Of a stretch of DNA of 14,941 nt, positions 1-6,046 are shown one piece after another. The notes under the pieces are model-generated. The model had not been told where the DNA came from. It saw only the letters and a list, made by a program, of their open reading frames with translations, and ran no database searches. Location of the stretch: contig CABUQK010000046.1 of the NCBI GenBank assembly GCA_902493615.1, forward strand, positions 1 through 14,941. The letters are read 5' to 3'. How positions within the stretch are numbered: position 1 is the first letter of the stretch; the number at the start of each line of letters is the position of its first letter. The position numbers and the translations under genes are program-made. The stretch comes from an uncultured Collinsella sp. GTDB taxonomy: Bacteria; Actinomycetota; Coriobacteriia; Coriobacteriales; Coriobacteriaceae.

Positions 1-411
1 CATACCCGCTCTGGCCCCGGCGCCGCCAACGCCCGAAGCCGTCCGCACGGCCTCCGAGCGCTTCAGCGCAACGCGGATCCGTGCGAACAGTTCCTCAATG
101 GCAAACGGCTTGGTTAGGTAATCGTCAGCACCGGCATCGAGCCCGGCCACCTTGTCCATCACGGCATCTCGCGCGGTGACCATAATCACCGGCACATCCT
201 TGTGCTTGCGGACACGCCGCAGCACCTCCATGCCGTTGAGCTGCGGCAACAGCACATCGAGCAGAATCAGATCGTAGTCGCGCTCCAGCGCCAGGTCCAC
301 GGCGGTGCGCCCGTCGGCGGCGTGCTCTACCTGGTAGCCCTCGTGCTCCAGCTCGAGCGTCACAAAGCGGGCGATTTTCTCCTCGTCCTCTACGATCAGG
401 ATTCGTGCCAT
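1..411 (-). CDS. OmpR-family response regulator, receiver domain (C-terminus cut by window edge)
   Basis: The reverse strand from the ATG at 411 reads 137 residues of a CheY-like receiver: N-terminal LIVEDEE with the acidic pair E8/D9, phospho-acceptor D52 in LILLDVLLP, T79 in VIMVTAR and K101 in DDYLTKPF. The 'TKPFAIEELFARIRVALKR' type ending is typical of OmpR/PhoB regulators, whose winged-helix DNA-binding domain would follow. Here that half lies beyond base 1, so the gene is truncated by the window, not by mutation. A GGGGG ribosome site lies about 6 bases before the ATG. The gene starts 18 bases after the stop of the UBA/DUF4342 gene on the same strand, so the two probably form one operon, and a histidine kinase gene is likely further on. 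The signal sensed cannot be told from this part. Confidence 0.93.
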   Translation of the reverse strand, partial: MARILIVEDEEKIARFVTLELEHEGYQVEHAADGRTAVDLALERDYDLILLDVLLPQLNGMEVLRRVRKHKDVPVIMVTARDAVMDKVAGLDAGADDYLTKPFAIEELFARIRVALKRSEAVRTASGVGGAGARAGM

Positions 412-429
412 GCGTGCCCCCGTCTGCGA

Positions 430-972
430 TTACTTGTCGTCGTTGAGATTTTGCTTGATGTCGTCCGCGGCGTCGGCGGCGTGATTCATAAGATTGTTGA
501 TGCTGCCGGGCACGTCGCCGTCGCTATCGATGCGGTAACGCATGCCAAAGAACAGGCCGATCAGCATCAGCCATATCGTGGCGCCCCAGGCAAACAGGGC
601 GATGATGGGGATCAGGATGGGGATGTTGAGGATGATTGCATCGCGGCGCGTGGCGATAAACTTGGTGTCCAGGCTCAGGCGGAAGAGCTTTTTGAGGTAC
701 TCCCACACGCTGTCCATCTTCTTGGAGAAGTCGGTCTTTTCGCTCGACTTCTCGTAGGCTGCCTGCGCGGCGACCATCTCGGCCGAGGGCTCATCGACTG
801 GCGCGGACTCGGTGGCGGCGTGCGCCGACGTGGTCTGCGTCTTGCCCTGCGACTCGAGCCAAATGATGGCGTCCAAAACGTTGCCGTCGGCGGCGTCGAG
901 CGCGGCCTTGGCATCGGTGTAGCTCACGTTGCACTTGGTGCGGATGGTTTCAACTTTTTCGAGGTCGTCCAT
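430..972 (-). CDS. UBA-like / DUF4342 membrane protein
   Basis: This 180-residue protein has a UBA/TS-N-like three-helix N-terminus (about residues 1-44, with the pattern 'VSYTDAKAALDAADGNVLDA' also found in the N-terminus of EF-Ts). Then come an alanine/serine/glutamate-rich linker (45-80), an amphipathic segment (81-110) and two closely spaced hydrophobic stretches (about 112-128 and 130-144). It ends in an acidic tail. The layout fits the DUF4342 family, whose biochemical role is unknown to me. The start at 972 has AAAGGA about 6 bases upstream. It is the first gene of a probable operon with the response regulator 18 bases downstream. I infer a link to envelope signalling from that position only. 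The UBA-like fold suggests protein binding, but bacteria lack ubiquitin, so the partner is unknown. Confidence 0.88.
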   Translation of the reverse strand: MDDLEKVETIRTKCNVSYTDAKAALDAADGNVLDAIIWLESQGKTQTTSAHAATESAPVDEPSAEMVAAQAAYEKSSEKTDFSKKMDSVWEYLKKLFRLSLDTKFIATRRDAIILNIPILIPIIALFAWGATIWLMLIGLFFGMRYRIDSDGDVPGSINNLMNHAADAADDIKQNLNDDK

Positions 973-1330
973 GACCTGTCCTTTCGTTCGATGGGCGCGA
1001 CGCCGGGCGATTTGCCCGGGCGCGAGCGTTGCGTTCGGCGGTCTGCGTTGCGCGGCGCCGCCCCGCCCTTGGTCGAACTCTATAGTGCAGGTTATAGATT
1101 AAGCGATTCTTGAGCCAAGATTAATGTTGGATGAGTTTTTGGGTAGCGGTGGGAAAAGTATTAGACCTCGATAGCGGGGGATGGGGTGCCGGTGCAAAAC
1201 GGCGTCAAAGGTTGGTCGAGCAGGCGGTTTCTCCATTGATGTCCGCACGGCATGGGACACTTACCCTGCCGCCCTGCTCTGCCGCGGCGGCATGTACCCA
1301 AACAACGACCCTCTAAGGAGTTCGATACCA
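973..1330. other. Intergenic region between divergent genes (358 bp)
   Basis: No gene is supported here. It holds the minus-strand leader of the DUF4342 gene, with a 6-bp perfect hairpin (CCGGGC 1003-1008, loop GATTT, GCCCGG 1014-1019), the candidate promoter at 1091-1118, and GC-rich DNA leading to the small membrane protein at 1331. An open frame continues upstream of 1331 to 1181, but its starts lack a ribosome site. A weak plus-strand pair (TTTTTG near 1137, TATTAG near 1160) is possible, but I would not call it. Confidence 0.6.
1091..1118 (-). promoter_or_regulatory. Candidate promoter for the DUF4342/response regulator operon
   Basis: On the minus strand TTGGCT (1113-1118) and TATAAC (1091-1096) are separated by 16 bases in an AT-richer patch. 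The box matches are moderate. The implied leader is about 110 bases long. Confidence 0.35.
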
Positions 1331-1570
1331 ATGAGCGATAACACCAAGCATCTCGCAAAGAAGTGCGTCAAGGACGCGGGGCCGTGCCTCGCGTTGTGCC
1401 TTGCCGGCGCAGCGGTCGCGCTGCTGGCTGTTCTGGGGCCATTCGACGTGCTCCGAAGTGCCAGTTCTCTGCACGTTTGCATGGCCCTTGCCGGCGCCAT
1501 GATGACCGGCGGCGTGCTCGATCTGGTTTTTTGGGTGCTTGACCCGTTTGGATGGAAGAACGAAGGGTAA
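1331..1570 (+). CDS. Small two-helix membrane protein, unknown function
   Basis: This is a 79-residue product. The start at 1331 is chosen because AAGGAG lies at 1315-1320, 10 bases before the ATG, while the longer reading from 1181 has no ribosome site. The N-terminus is basic (MSDNTKHLAKKCVKDAG), followed by two hydrophobic segments at about residues 18-37 and 48-70 and a short charged tail (FGWKNEG). Four cysteines (residues 12, 19, 23, 50) lie in or near the hydrophobic segments. I do not recognise the family. It could be a small integral membrane subunit or stress protein. It has no close operon partner, because the next plus-strand gene starts 85 bases later. Confidence 0.7.
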   Translation: MSDNTKHLAKKCVKDAGPCLALCLAGAAVALLAVLGPFDVLRSASSLHVCMALAGAMMTGGVLDLVFWVLDPFGWKNEG

Positions 1571-1655
1571 GCCCTAAGGGACGGAAGGGCTGGAACGGTT
1601 TGCTTGGCGATCGTGCAGAATGTGGGCTAGCGACTTACAGGGAAGTGGTGATCCG

Positions 1656-2381
1656 ATGACGGTCTATGTGACAGGCGATATTCACGGCGGTGCCGACATG
1701 CAAAAGCTGCGCGACTGGGATCTTGGGGATAGTCTGACGAGCGACGACTATCTCATCATCGCGGGCGACTTTGGCTTTCCCTGGGACTTTTCTACCGAGG
1801 AATGTGCCGATATTGCTTGGCTGGAGTCGCGCCCCTACACCGTGCTGTTTGTCGACGGCAACCACGAGCGTTTCGATCACTGGGCGGAACGCCCCATGGA
1901 GTTGTGGCACGGTGGGCTGACGCAGCGCCTGTCGGATACCTCGCCCATACGGCGCCTGACGCGCGGCGAGGTTTTTGAGCTCGACGGCTCAACGGTCTTT
2001 ACCATGGGCGGCGCCACGAGCGTGGACAAGGAATACCGCATTCCGTATTCCAGCTGGTGGCCGCAGGAGCTGCCGGACGAGCGCAACTTTGAGGAGGCGC
2101 GGGCAAAGCTCGACAGCGTGGGCTGGACGGTCGACTACGTGATCACTCACACCTGCTCTACGCGCATGCTTTCGTCCACGCTTTATCCAGCGTCCGGCTG
2201 GAATTGCCCCTCCGTTGATCGGCTTACGGCATTTTTCGATGAGCTGGAAGACCGCTTGGACTACAAGCGCTGGTACTACGGGCATTTTCATCGGGATACC
2301 AACCCGGCCGAGCGTCACACCGTGCTCTACGACTGCATCGTTCGCTTGGGTGACGAACTCCAGCCCTGGGATGTTGCGTAG
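1656..2381 (+). CDS. Calcineurin-like metallophosphoesterase
   Basis: The 241-residue protein carries the dinuclear-metal phosphoesterase signature in order: GDIHG (D8, H10), GDFG (D38), GNHE (N69, H70), a later ITHT histidine (about residue 157) and a C-terminal GHFH (about residue 207). These supply the usual metal ligands and the catalytic histidine. Members hydrolyse phosphomono- or phosphodiesters. The substrate (protein phosphate, nucleotide or other) cannot be told from these motifs. The ATG at 1656 is preferred over 1620 because the first motif then lies at residue 8, as is usual, and purine-rich GGAAGTGGTG precedes it. No signal peptide is seen, so it is probably cytoplasmic. It stands alone, and its stop lies 15 bases from the stop of the converging gluQ. 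Confidence 0.9.
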   Translation: MTVYVTGDIHGGADMQKLRDWDLGDSLTSDDYLIIAGDFGFPWDFSTEECADIAWLESRPYTVLFVDGNHERFDHWAERPMELWHGGLTQRLSDTSPIRRLTRGEVFELDGSTVFTMGGATSVDKEYRIPYSSWWPQELPDERNFEEARAKLDSVGWTVDYVITHTCSTRMLSSTLYPASGWNCPSVDRLTAFFDELEDRLDYKRWYYGHFHRDTNPAERHTVLYDCIVRLGDELQPWDVA

Positions 2382-2396
2382 AGGCGGGGTGGCTGG

Positions 2397-3398
2397 CTAC
2401 TCGACCGTTACAGTGATGTTCTCCCGATGCGCGCGGATGACGTCCCAGCTAAAGTGCTCGACCAGCTGCTCGGCGGTACGCGGCGTGGTGTCCGGCGCGA
2501 TGCCTGTTTGCCCGGCGAGCCATCCCAACAGTGCCTCGGGTGTGCCAAAGCGGGTGCGGAGCTCGCCCAGGTCCAGATCGCGATCGCGCTTGGAAAGGCG
2601 GCGGCCGTCCGGTGACATGAGCAGCGGAATGTGCGCGTAGTGCGGCGTGGGCAGTCCCAGCAGATGTTGCAGATAGATCTGGCGCGGCGTGGAACCAAGC
2701 AGGTCGCATCCGCGTACGATCTCGGTGACGCCCATGGCAGCGTCGTCGACCACCACGGCCAGCTGATAGGCAAACACGCCGTCGCTGCGGCGCACCAAAA
2801 AGTCACCGCACTCGGTGGCGAGTGCTTCGCATTGGGCTCCGTACGTGCGGTCCACGAATTCGATCACGTCGCTGGCGAGGTCGTCGACGGTGGGCACGCG
2901 CAGGCGCGTGGCCGGAGCACGCAGGGCACTGCGGCGGGTGATTTCATCAGCAGAAAGACCTCTGCAGGCGCCGCGGTAGATGGGCGTGCCGTCGCTGGCG
3001 TGCGGCGCGCTCGCGGCGTGGAGTTCGGCACGCGTGCAAAAACAGGGATAGGTGAGGCCGGCGTCTTGCAGCTGGCGCAGGGCGTCCTCGTACAGATCCG
3101 GGCGATCGTGCTGGTAGTAGGGGCCTTCGTCCCACTCGAGCCCCAGCCAGGTCAGATCGTCAATCAGTTGAGCGGCAAGTTCCGGGCGCTTGCAGCGATC
3201 GTCCAGGTCCTCGATACGCAACACGATGCTGCCGCCCTGGCTGCGGGCCGAAAGCCATGCGCACAGGCAGCTGAACACGTTGCCCAAGTGCATGCGGCCC
3301 GAGGGCGACGGGGCAAAGCGGCCCACGACGGGGGTGGGCACTGCCGTTGCTGGTGCGTCCGCGGCGGGCGTTGCTATGTTGCGTGTTTTGATATCCAT
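2397..3398 (-). CDS. gluQ: Glutamyl-Q tRNA(Asp) synthetase
   Basis: This 333-residue protein matches the truncated glutamyl-tRNA synthetase paralogue that activates glutamate and attaches it to queuosine at position 34 of tRNA(Asp). It has VGRFAPSPSGRMHLGN (residues 25-40, the HIGH-like motif), RIEDLD (61-66), a zinc site C119-x-C121 ... Y141-x3-C145, and RRLSKRDRD (266-274, the KMSKS-like motif). It lacks the anticodon-binding domain of full GluRS, which fits its length of about 300. The start at 3398 gives a 24-residue Ala/Thr/Pro-rich extension before the conserved VVGRF. No Shine-Dalgarno is visible there, but TATACT lies 9 bases upstream, so a leaderless message is possible. A GTG within the VVGRF codons is an alternative start. 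It is transcribed divergently from the DUF2207 gene. Confidence 0.93.
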   Translation of the reverse strand: MDIKTRNIATPAADAPATAVPTPVVGRFAPSPSGRMHLGNVFSCLCAWLSARSQGGSIVLRIEDLDDRCKRPELAAQLIDDLTWLGLEWDEGPYYQHDRPDLYEDALRQLQDAGLTYPCFCTRAELHAASAPHASDGTPIYRGACRGLSADEITRRSALRAPATRLRVPTVDDLASDVIEFVDRTYGAQCEALATECGDFLVRRSDGVFAYQLAVVVDDAAMGVTEIVRGCDLLGSTPRQIYLQHLLGLPTPHYAHIPLLMSPDGRRLSKRDRDLDLGELRTRFGTPEALLGWLAGQTGIAPDTTPRTAEQLVEHFSWDVIRAHRENITVTVE

Positions 3399-3407
3399 GC
3401 GGATGAG

Positions 3408-3413
3408 TATAGC
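3408..3413 (-). promoter_or_regulatory. -10-like box immediately upstream of gluQ
   Basis: On the minus strand TATACT ends 9 bases before the gluQ ATG. Transcription would then begin at or next to the start codon, which fits the lack of a ribosome site. No convincing -35 box is seen at 16-18 bases (GCCTTC is the best). Confidence 0.35.
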
Positions 3414-3460
3414 GCGGGGCTTGGCAGGGAAGGCGTTGCCGCGCTCACAAGTTGGCGGCG

Positions 3461-3475
3461 GTGCGCATTGCGCAC
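3461..3475. promoter_or_regulatory. 15-bp palindrome upstream of gluQ
   Basis: GTGCGCA and TGCGCAC are exact inverted copies around a single T. The site lies about 63 bases upstream of the gluQ start, where an operator could sit. No regulator is implied by the sequence itself. Confidence 0.4.
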
Positions 3476-3534
3476 GGTGGGTTTGCGGCTCAAGGTCTCG
3501 ATCGCTGCGTACCGACTTAGCCTCACAAACGACA

Positions 3535-3570
3535 GAAACCCCGGCAGCTCTTCGCAACTGCCGGGGTTTC
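3535..3570. terminator. Strong hairpin, terminator-like, in the gluQ/DUF2207 intergenic region
   Basis: GAAACCCCGGCAG (3535-3547) pairs perfectly with CTGCCGGGGTTTC (3558-3570) around a 10-base loop. The run of T after the stem is short on either strand (TTTCCG on plus, TTTCTG on minus). No gene on either strand ends just before it, so it may end an unannotated small RNA, or be a relic or a structural element. Confidence 0.5.
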
Positions 3571-3594
3571 CGCGGAAAAGGGGGACATGATCCT

Positions 3595-3646
3595 CGAGCG
3601 AACGGCAAAGGGGCAAACCGTTTTCGCTCGACTGCTTTATGCCCCT
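3595..3646 (+). other. Candidate H-type RNA pseudoknot
   Basis: CGAGCGAACGG (3595-3605) pairs with CCG-TT-TTCGCTCG (3618-3630), making 8 plus 3 base pairs with a 2-base bulge. The 12-base loop holds AGGGGCA (3609-3615), the exact complement of TGCCCCT (3640-3646) lying 9 bases after stem 1. Nested stems of this length suggest a structured RNA, or an overlapping pair of inverted repeats in DNA. No known RNA family is recognised. Confidence 0.35.
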
Positions 3647-3750
3647 CGGCTGGCGGCTCAGTCAGCGCATGCCGCGCCCACACAAAGCCGCTACACCTGT
3701 GACGGAGCTGTGAAGTGGTATCTATTGCTGGCGCAGGCCATGCCAAGGGT

Positions 3751-3792
3751 GTCCCTAATGACTGGTCATTTAAGAACGTCCCCAATGACTGG
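3751..3792 (+). repeat. 42-bp dispersed repeat, copy A
   Basis: Two 15-base units, GTCCCTAATGACTGG (3751-3765) and GTCCCCAATGACTGG (3778-3792), differ at one base and are separated by a 12-base spacer TCATTTAAGAAC. The end of unit 1 and the start of the spacer form TGAC-TG-GTCA. Related copies with the same layout lie at 5940-5981 and 6003-6044. All three are intergenic, and this one lies upstream of the DUF2207 gene. Confidence 0.8.
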
Positions 3793-3873
3793 CTGTTGGG
3801 GTGCGGGTGTGACTTTCATCCCGTTTGGCGCTCCGGTCGCCTAGATGTTCGTCATGCGTACCCGCAAACGTGG

Positions 3874-3879
3874 GACAAT
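3874..3879 (+). promoter_or_regulatory. Weak -10 candidate for the DUF2207 gene
   Basis: GACAAT preceded by TGG lies about 35 bases before the start codon. The context (GTGGGacAATGG) resembles the GTGGGCATAATGG before the response regulator at 13163. The -35 region (GTCATG with a 17-base spacer) is poor. Confidence 0.25.
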
Positions 3880-3913
3880 GGCGCTGTTGGTTTTACAGAC
3901 AAAGGATGTGCCT

Positions 3914-5857
3914 ATGAACACCCTCGCCGCCAAAGTCAGCCGGCAGCGCCACCTGTTTGCGCGATTCGCTTCCGTCTGCGTGCTCGTCGCGCTTGCGTTG
4001 TTGCTGCTGCCTGTCGCCGCGCACGCCGACGGCTACTCCATGACCCAGACCTATATCAGTGCCACGGTCGAGGCCGATGGATCGCTGACCGTTGTCGAGG
4101 GACGCCAGTTTGATTTCGACGACGACATCAACGGCGTGTTTTGGGAGATCAATACGGGCTCCAACCAGCAGGGCGGCACGGCGGGCGTCGACGTGCTGAG
4201 TGTCGAGGAAGAGGACACCGCGTTTAACAAAGTCGATAGCGCGAACAAGGGCGACTCTGGCGTCTACACGGTCGAGCAGACCGGTGACGGCGTAAGGATT
4301 AAGGTGTTCAGCCCTCACGAGAGCGGCGACAGCGCAATCTACTACGTGAGCTACACCATGACCGGTGCGGTTATGAACTGGGCCGATACCGCCGAGCTCT
4401 ACTGGAAGTTCGTAGGTGACGGCTGGTCTGCGGATTCCGATGACGTCGAGATGGAAGTGTGCTTCGCGAATGCCGCTGCCGGGACGGCGGCCGTCAAGGG
4501 CGATAACTTCCGCGCATGGGGCCATGGTCCGCTGACGGGCGACGTGTCGCTCGATGAGGACGAGCCCATGGTCACCTATACCATTCCCTGCGTGCACCAG
4601 GGCGAATTCGCCGAGGCACGCATCGCCTTCCCTAGCGACTGGGTGCCGCAGCTTGCCGCTTCGGGCGAAGAGCGCATGTCAACGATCCTGAGCGAAGAGA
4701 AGGAATGGGCCGACGAAGCTAACGCCCGCCGCGCTCACGCTCGCATGATTGCCAATGCACTTGCCGTGCTAAGTGTTGTTGCGGCGGTGGCCTTTACCGG
4801 CACAATCGTTATGCTCAAGCTGCGCAAGCGCAAGCCCAAGCCGCTTTTCCAGGACGAATATTTCCGCGATGTGCCTTCGGCCGACCATCCCGCCGTGCTT
4901 TCGGCCCTCATGAGCTGGAACGAGGTGCCCGATCAGGCATATATCGCCACGCTCATGAAGCTCACTGACGACCGTGTGATCAAGCTGGAGCAGGCGACCG
5001 TGACCAAGGCCAAGAAGGGTCTGTTGGGGCGTGAAAAAGAAGAGCAGACGTATCGCGTGACGGTGAGTGATGCGGGCTGGAAGTCGGCCAAGGGCATTGA
5101 CCACATGGTGCTCAAGGTCTTCTTTGCCGGTACTAAGCCTGACGAGAACGGCGATCGCTCGCGCACGTTCGACGAGCTGCAGCACTACGTCAAGCAGCAC
5201 GCTACATCCGTGGGCGACAAGCTCGAGGACTATCAGAACACCGTTAAGGGCAAGCTGGCCGATAGCGAGTACGTTGCCTCAGACGGCATTGTTGCAATGG
5301 TGTTTTGCCTGGTTCTTGGTATCCTGATTGCCTTTGTTCCCGTGGGATCCATCTTCTTTACCGATGGCGCACAGGCGAACATTACCGCCGCGGTTATCTC
5401 GGTGCCGATTGTGCTGGTGGGTATCGGCGTGGGCCTTACGTTCCGCCGCTTTACGCCGGAGGGCGCCGAGGTGGCGGCTCGCTGCAAGGCGCTCAAGCAT
5501 TGGCTCGAGGATTTCACACGCCTAAAGGAAGCCGTCCCGGGCGATTTGGTGCTGTGGAACAAGCTGCTGGTGATGGGCGTTGCCCTGGGCGTTTCGAAAG
5601 AAGTGCTGCGACAGCTGGCCGAGGCCGTGCCTGCGGACCTGCGCAACAGCGACGATTTCTACGACAACTACCCCTGCTACTGGTGGTATTACCATCACTA
5701 CGGCAACGAGTCTCCGCTCGATTCGTTCAACGATGTGTATCACGAGACCATCCGCGAGCTGGCTTCGAGCTCCGATAGCTCGAGCGGCGGCAGCGGCGGC
5801 GGCTTCTCTGGCGGCGGTGGTGGCGGCGTCGGCGGAGGCGGCGGCGGAACGTTCTAA
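3914..5857 (+). CDS. DUF2207 family secreted/membrane protein with glycine-rich tail
   Basis: The 647-residue protein starts at 3914, with AAAGGA at 3901-3906 and 7 bases of spacing. The ATG at 3845 is rejected because it puts residues before the signal peptide and has no ribosome site. Residues 1-38 form a signal peptide (basic start, LVALALLLLPVAAHA, cleavage after AHA). Residues 39-275 form the exported DUF2207-type beta-rich domain (for example 'VEADGSLTVVEGRQFDFDDD'). A membrane helix lies at about 279-300, followed by KLRKRKPKP (cytoplasmic side), then a cytoplasmic part with an acidic/basic middle. Two further helices lie at about 457-482 and 488-513. The C-terminus has the aromatic cluster YWWYYHHYG and a tail of about 30 residues nearly all Ser/Gly ending in GTF, typical of the family. 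The function is unknown; an envelope role is likely from topology. The gene is monocistronic with its own terminator and is bracketed by dispersed repeats. Confidence 0.9.
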   Translation: MNTLAAKVSRQRHLFARFASVCVLVALALLLLPVAAHADGYSMTQTYISATVEADGSLTVVEGRQFDFDDDINGVFWEINTGSNQQGGTAGVDVLSVEEEDTAFNKVDSANKGDSGVYTVEQTGDGVRIKVFSPHESGDSAIYYVSYTMTGAVMNWADTAELYWKFVGDGWSADSDDVEMEVCFANAAAGTAAVKGDNFRAWGHGPLTGDVSLDEDEPMVTYTIPCVHQGEFAEARIAFPSDWVPQLAASGEERMSTILSEEKEWADEANARRAHARMIANALAVLSVVAAVAFTGTIVMLKLRKRKPKPLFQDEYFRDVPSADHPAVLSALMSWNEVPDQAYIATLMKLTDDRVIKLEQATVTKAKKGLLGREKEEQTYRVTVSDAGWKSAKGIDHMVLKVFFAGTKPDENGDRSRTFDELQHYVKQHATSVGDKLEDYQNTVKGKLADSEYVASDGIVAMVFCLVLGILIAFVPVGSIFFTDGAQANITAAVISVPIVLVGIGVGLTFRRFTPEGAEVAARCKALKHWLEDFTRLKEAVPGDLVLWNKLLVMGVALGVSKEVLRQLAEAVPADLRNSDDFYDNYPCYWWYYHHYGNESPLDSFNDVYHETIRELASSSDSSSGGSGGGFSGGGGGGVGGGGGGTF

Positions 5858-5871
5858 CGGTCGTAAATTAT

Positions 5872-5919
5872 GGGATGGGCTTTTCTCGACAGCCGTCGGG
5901 GAAAGCCCATCCCCTTTTT
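5872..5919 (+). terminator. Rho-independent terminator of the DUF2207 gene
   Basis: GGGATGGGCTTT (5872-5883) pairs perfectly with AAAGCCCATCCC (5902-5913), extendable by a G-T and a C-G pair, and is followed by C and TTTTT. It begins 15 bases after the stop codon. On the minus strand the stem is followed by ATAATTT, so it may also stop transcripts from the converging acetyltransferase gene. Confidence 0.9.
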
Positions 5920-5939
5920 ACGCGCTACCTACGAAGACT

Positions 5940-5981
5940 GTCCCCAGCGATTAATCATTTAAGAACGTCCCCAACGACTAG
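5940..5981 (+). repeat. 42-bp dispersed repeat, copy B
   Basis: Unit 1 is GTCCCCAGCGATTAA (5940-5954), the spacer TCATTTAAGAAC (5955-5966) is identical to that in copy A, and unit 2 is GTCCCCAACGACTAG (5967-5981). The palindrome over the unit-spacer joint is GATTAATC. Copy A and copy B share the 20-base core TCATTTAAGAACGTCCCCAA. Confidence 0.8.
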
Positions 5982-6002
5982 GTGCGGTTGCTGCCAAGGA
6001 GT

Positions 6003-6044
6003 GTCCCGGGGTGCCGGCACAAAAGGAACGTCCCTAACTGCCGG
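6003..6044 (+). repeat. 42-bp dispersed repeat, copy C (variant)
   Basis: Unit 1 is GTCCCGGGGTGCCGG (6003-6017), the spacer CACAAAAGGAAC (6018-6029) and unit 2 GTCCCTAACTGCCGG (6030-6044). The lengths are exactly those of copies A and B, and the joint palindrome is GTGCCGGCAC. It ends two bases before the stop codon of the minus-strand acetyltransferase gene. Confidence 0.7.
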
Positions 6045-6046
6045 GT

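Larger units (their letters stand above)
3399..3913. other. Structured intergenic region between gluQ and the DUF2207 gene (515 bp)
   Basis: No protein gene is supported. Open frames run through it on both strands, but their products are Arg/Pro/Ala-rich, have no ribosome sites and resemble nothing. It contains a 15-bp palindrome (3461-3475), a 13-bp hairpin (3535-3570), the palindrome TTTCCGCGGAAA (3567-3578) abutting that hairpin, a candidate pseudoknot (3595-3646), one 42-bp dispersed repeat (3751-3792), and a weak promoter and ribosome site for the DUF2207 gene near 3874-3906. Confidence 0.7.

Noticed and set aside
202..1113. Long plus-strand frame opposite the response regulator and DUF4342 genes
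   Set aside because: It is antisense to two well-supported genes, its product is low-complexity Leu/Val/Arg/Gly-rich, and it has no ribosome site. Long antisense frames are common in GC-rich DNA.
1570..1591. AGCCCT/AGGGCT hairpin after the small membrane protein as a terminator
   Set aside because: The stem is only 6 bp with a 10-base loop and no T tract follows.
3399..3785. N-terminal extension of gluQ on the minus strand
   Set aside because: The frame is open but codes an Arg/Pro-rich stretch through a hairpin and a dispersed repeat, and no synthetase of this class has such an extension.
3845..3913. Earlier ATG for the DUF2207 protein
   Set aside because: It would put 23 residues before the signal peptide and has no ribosome site, whereas 3914 has AAAGGA at good spacing.
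5764..5854. GGC-rich tandem repeat at the 3' end of the DUF2207 gene as a separate repeat element
   Set aside because: It encodes the glycine/serine tail that is normal for DUF2207 proteins and stays in frame.
3751..6044. CRISPR array
   Set aside because: The repeated units are too few and too far apart, the spacer is conserved between copies rather than unique, and no cas genes are present.
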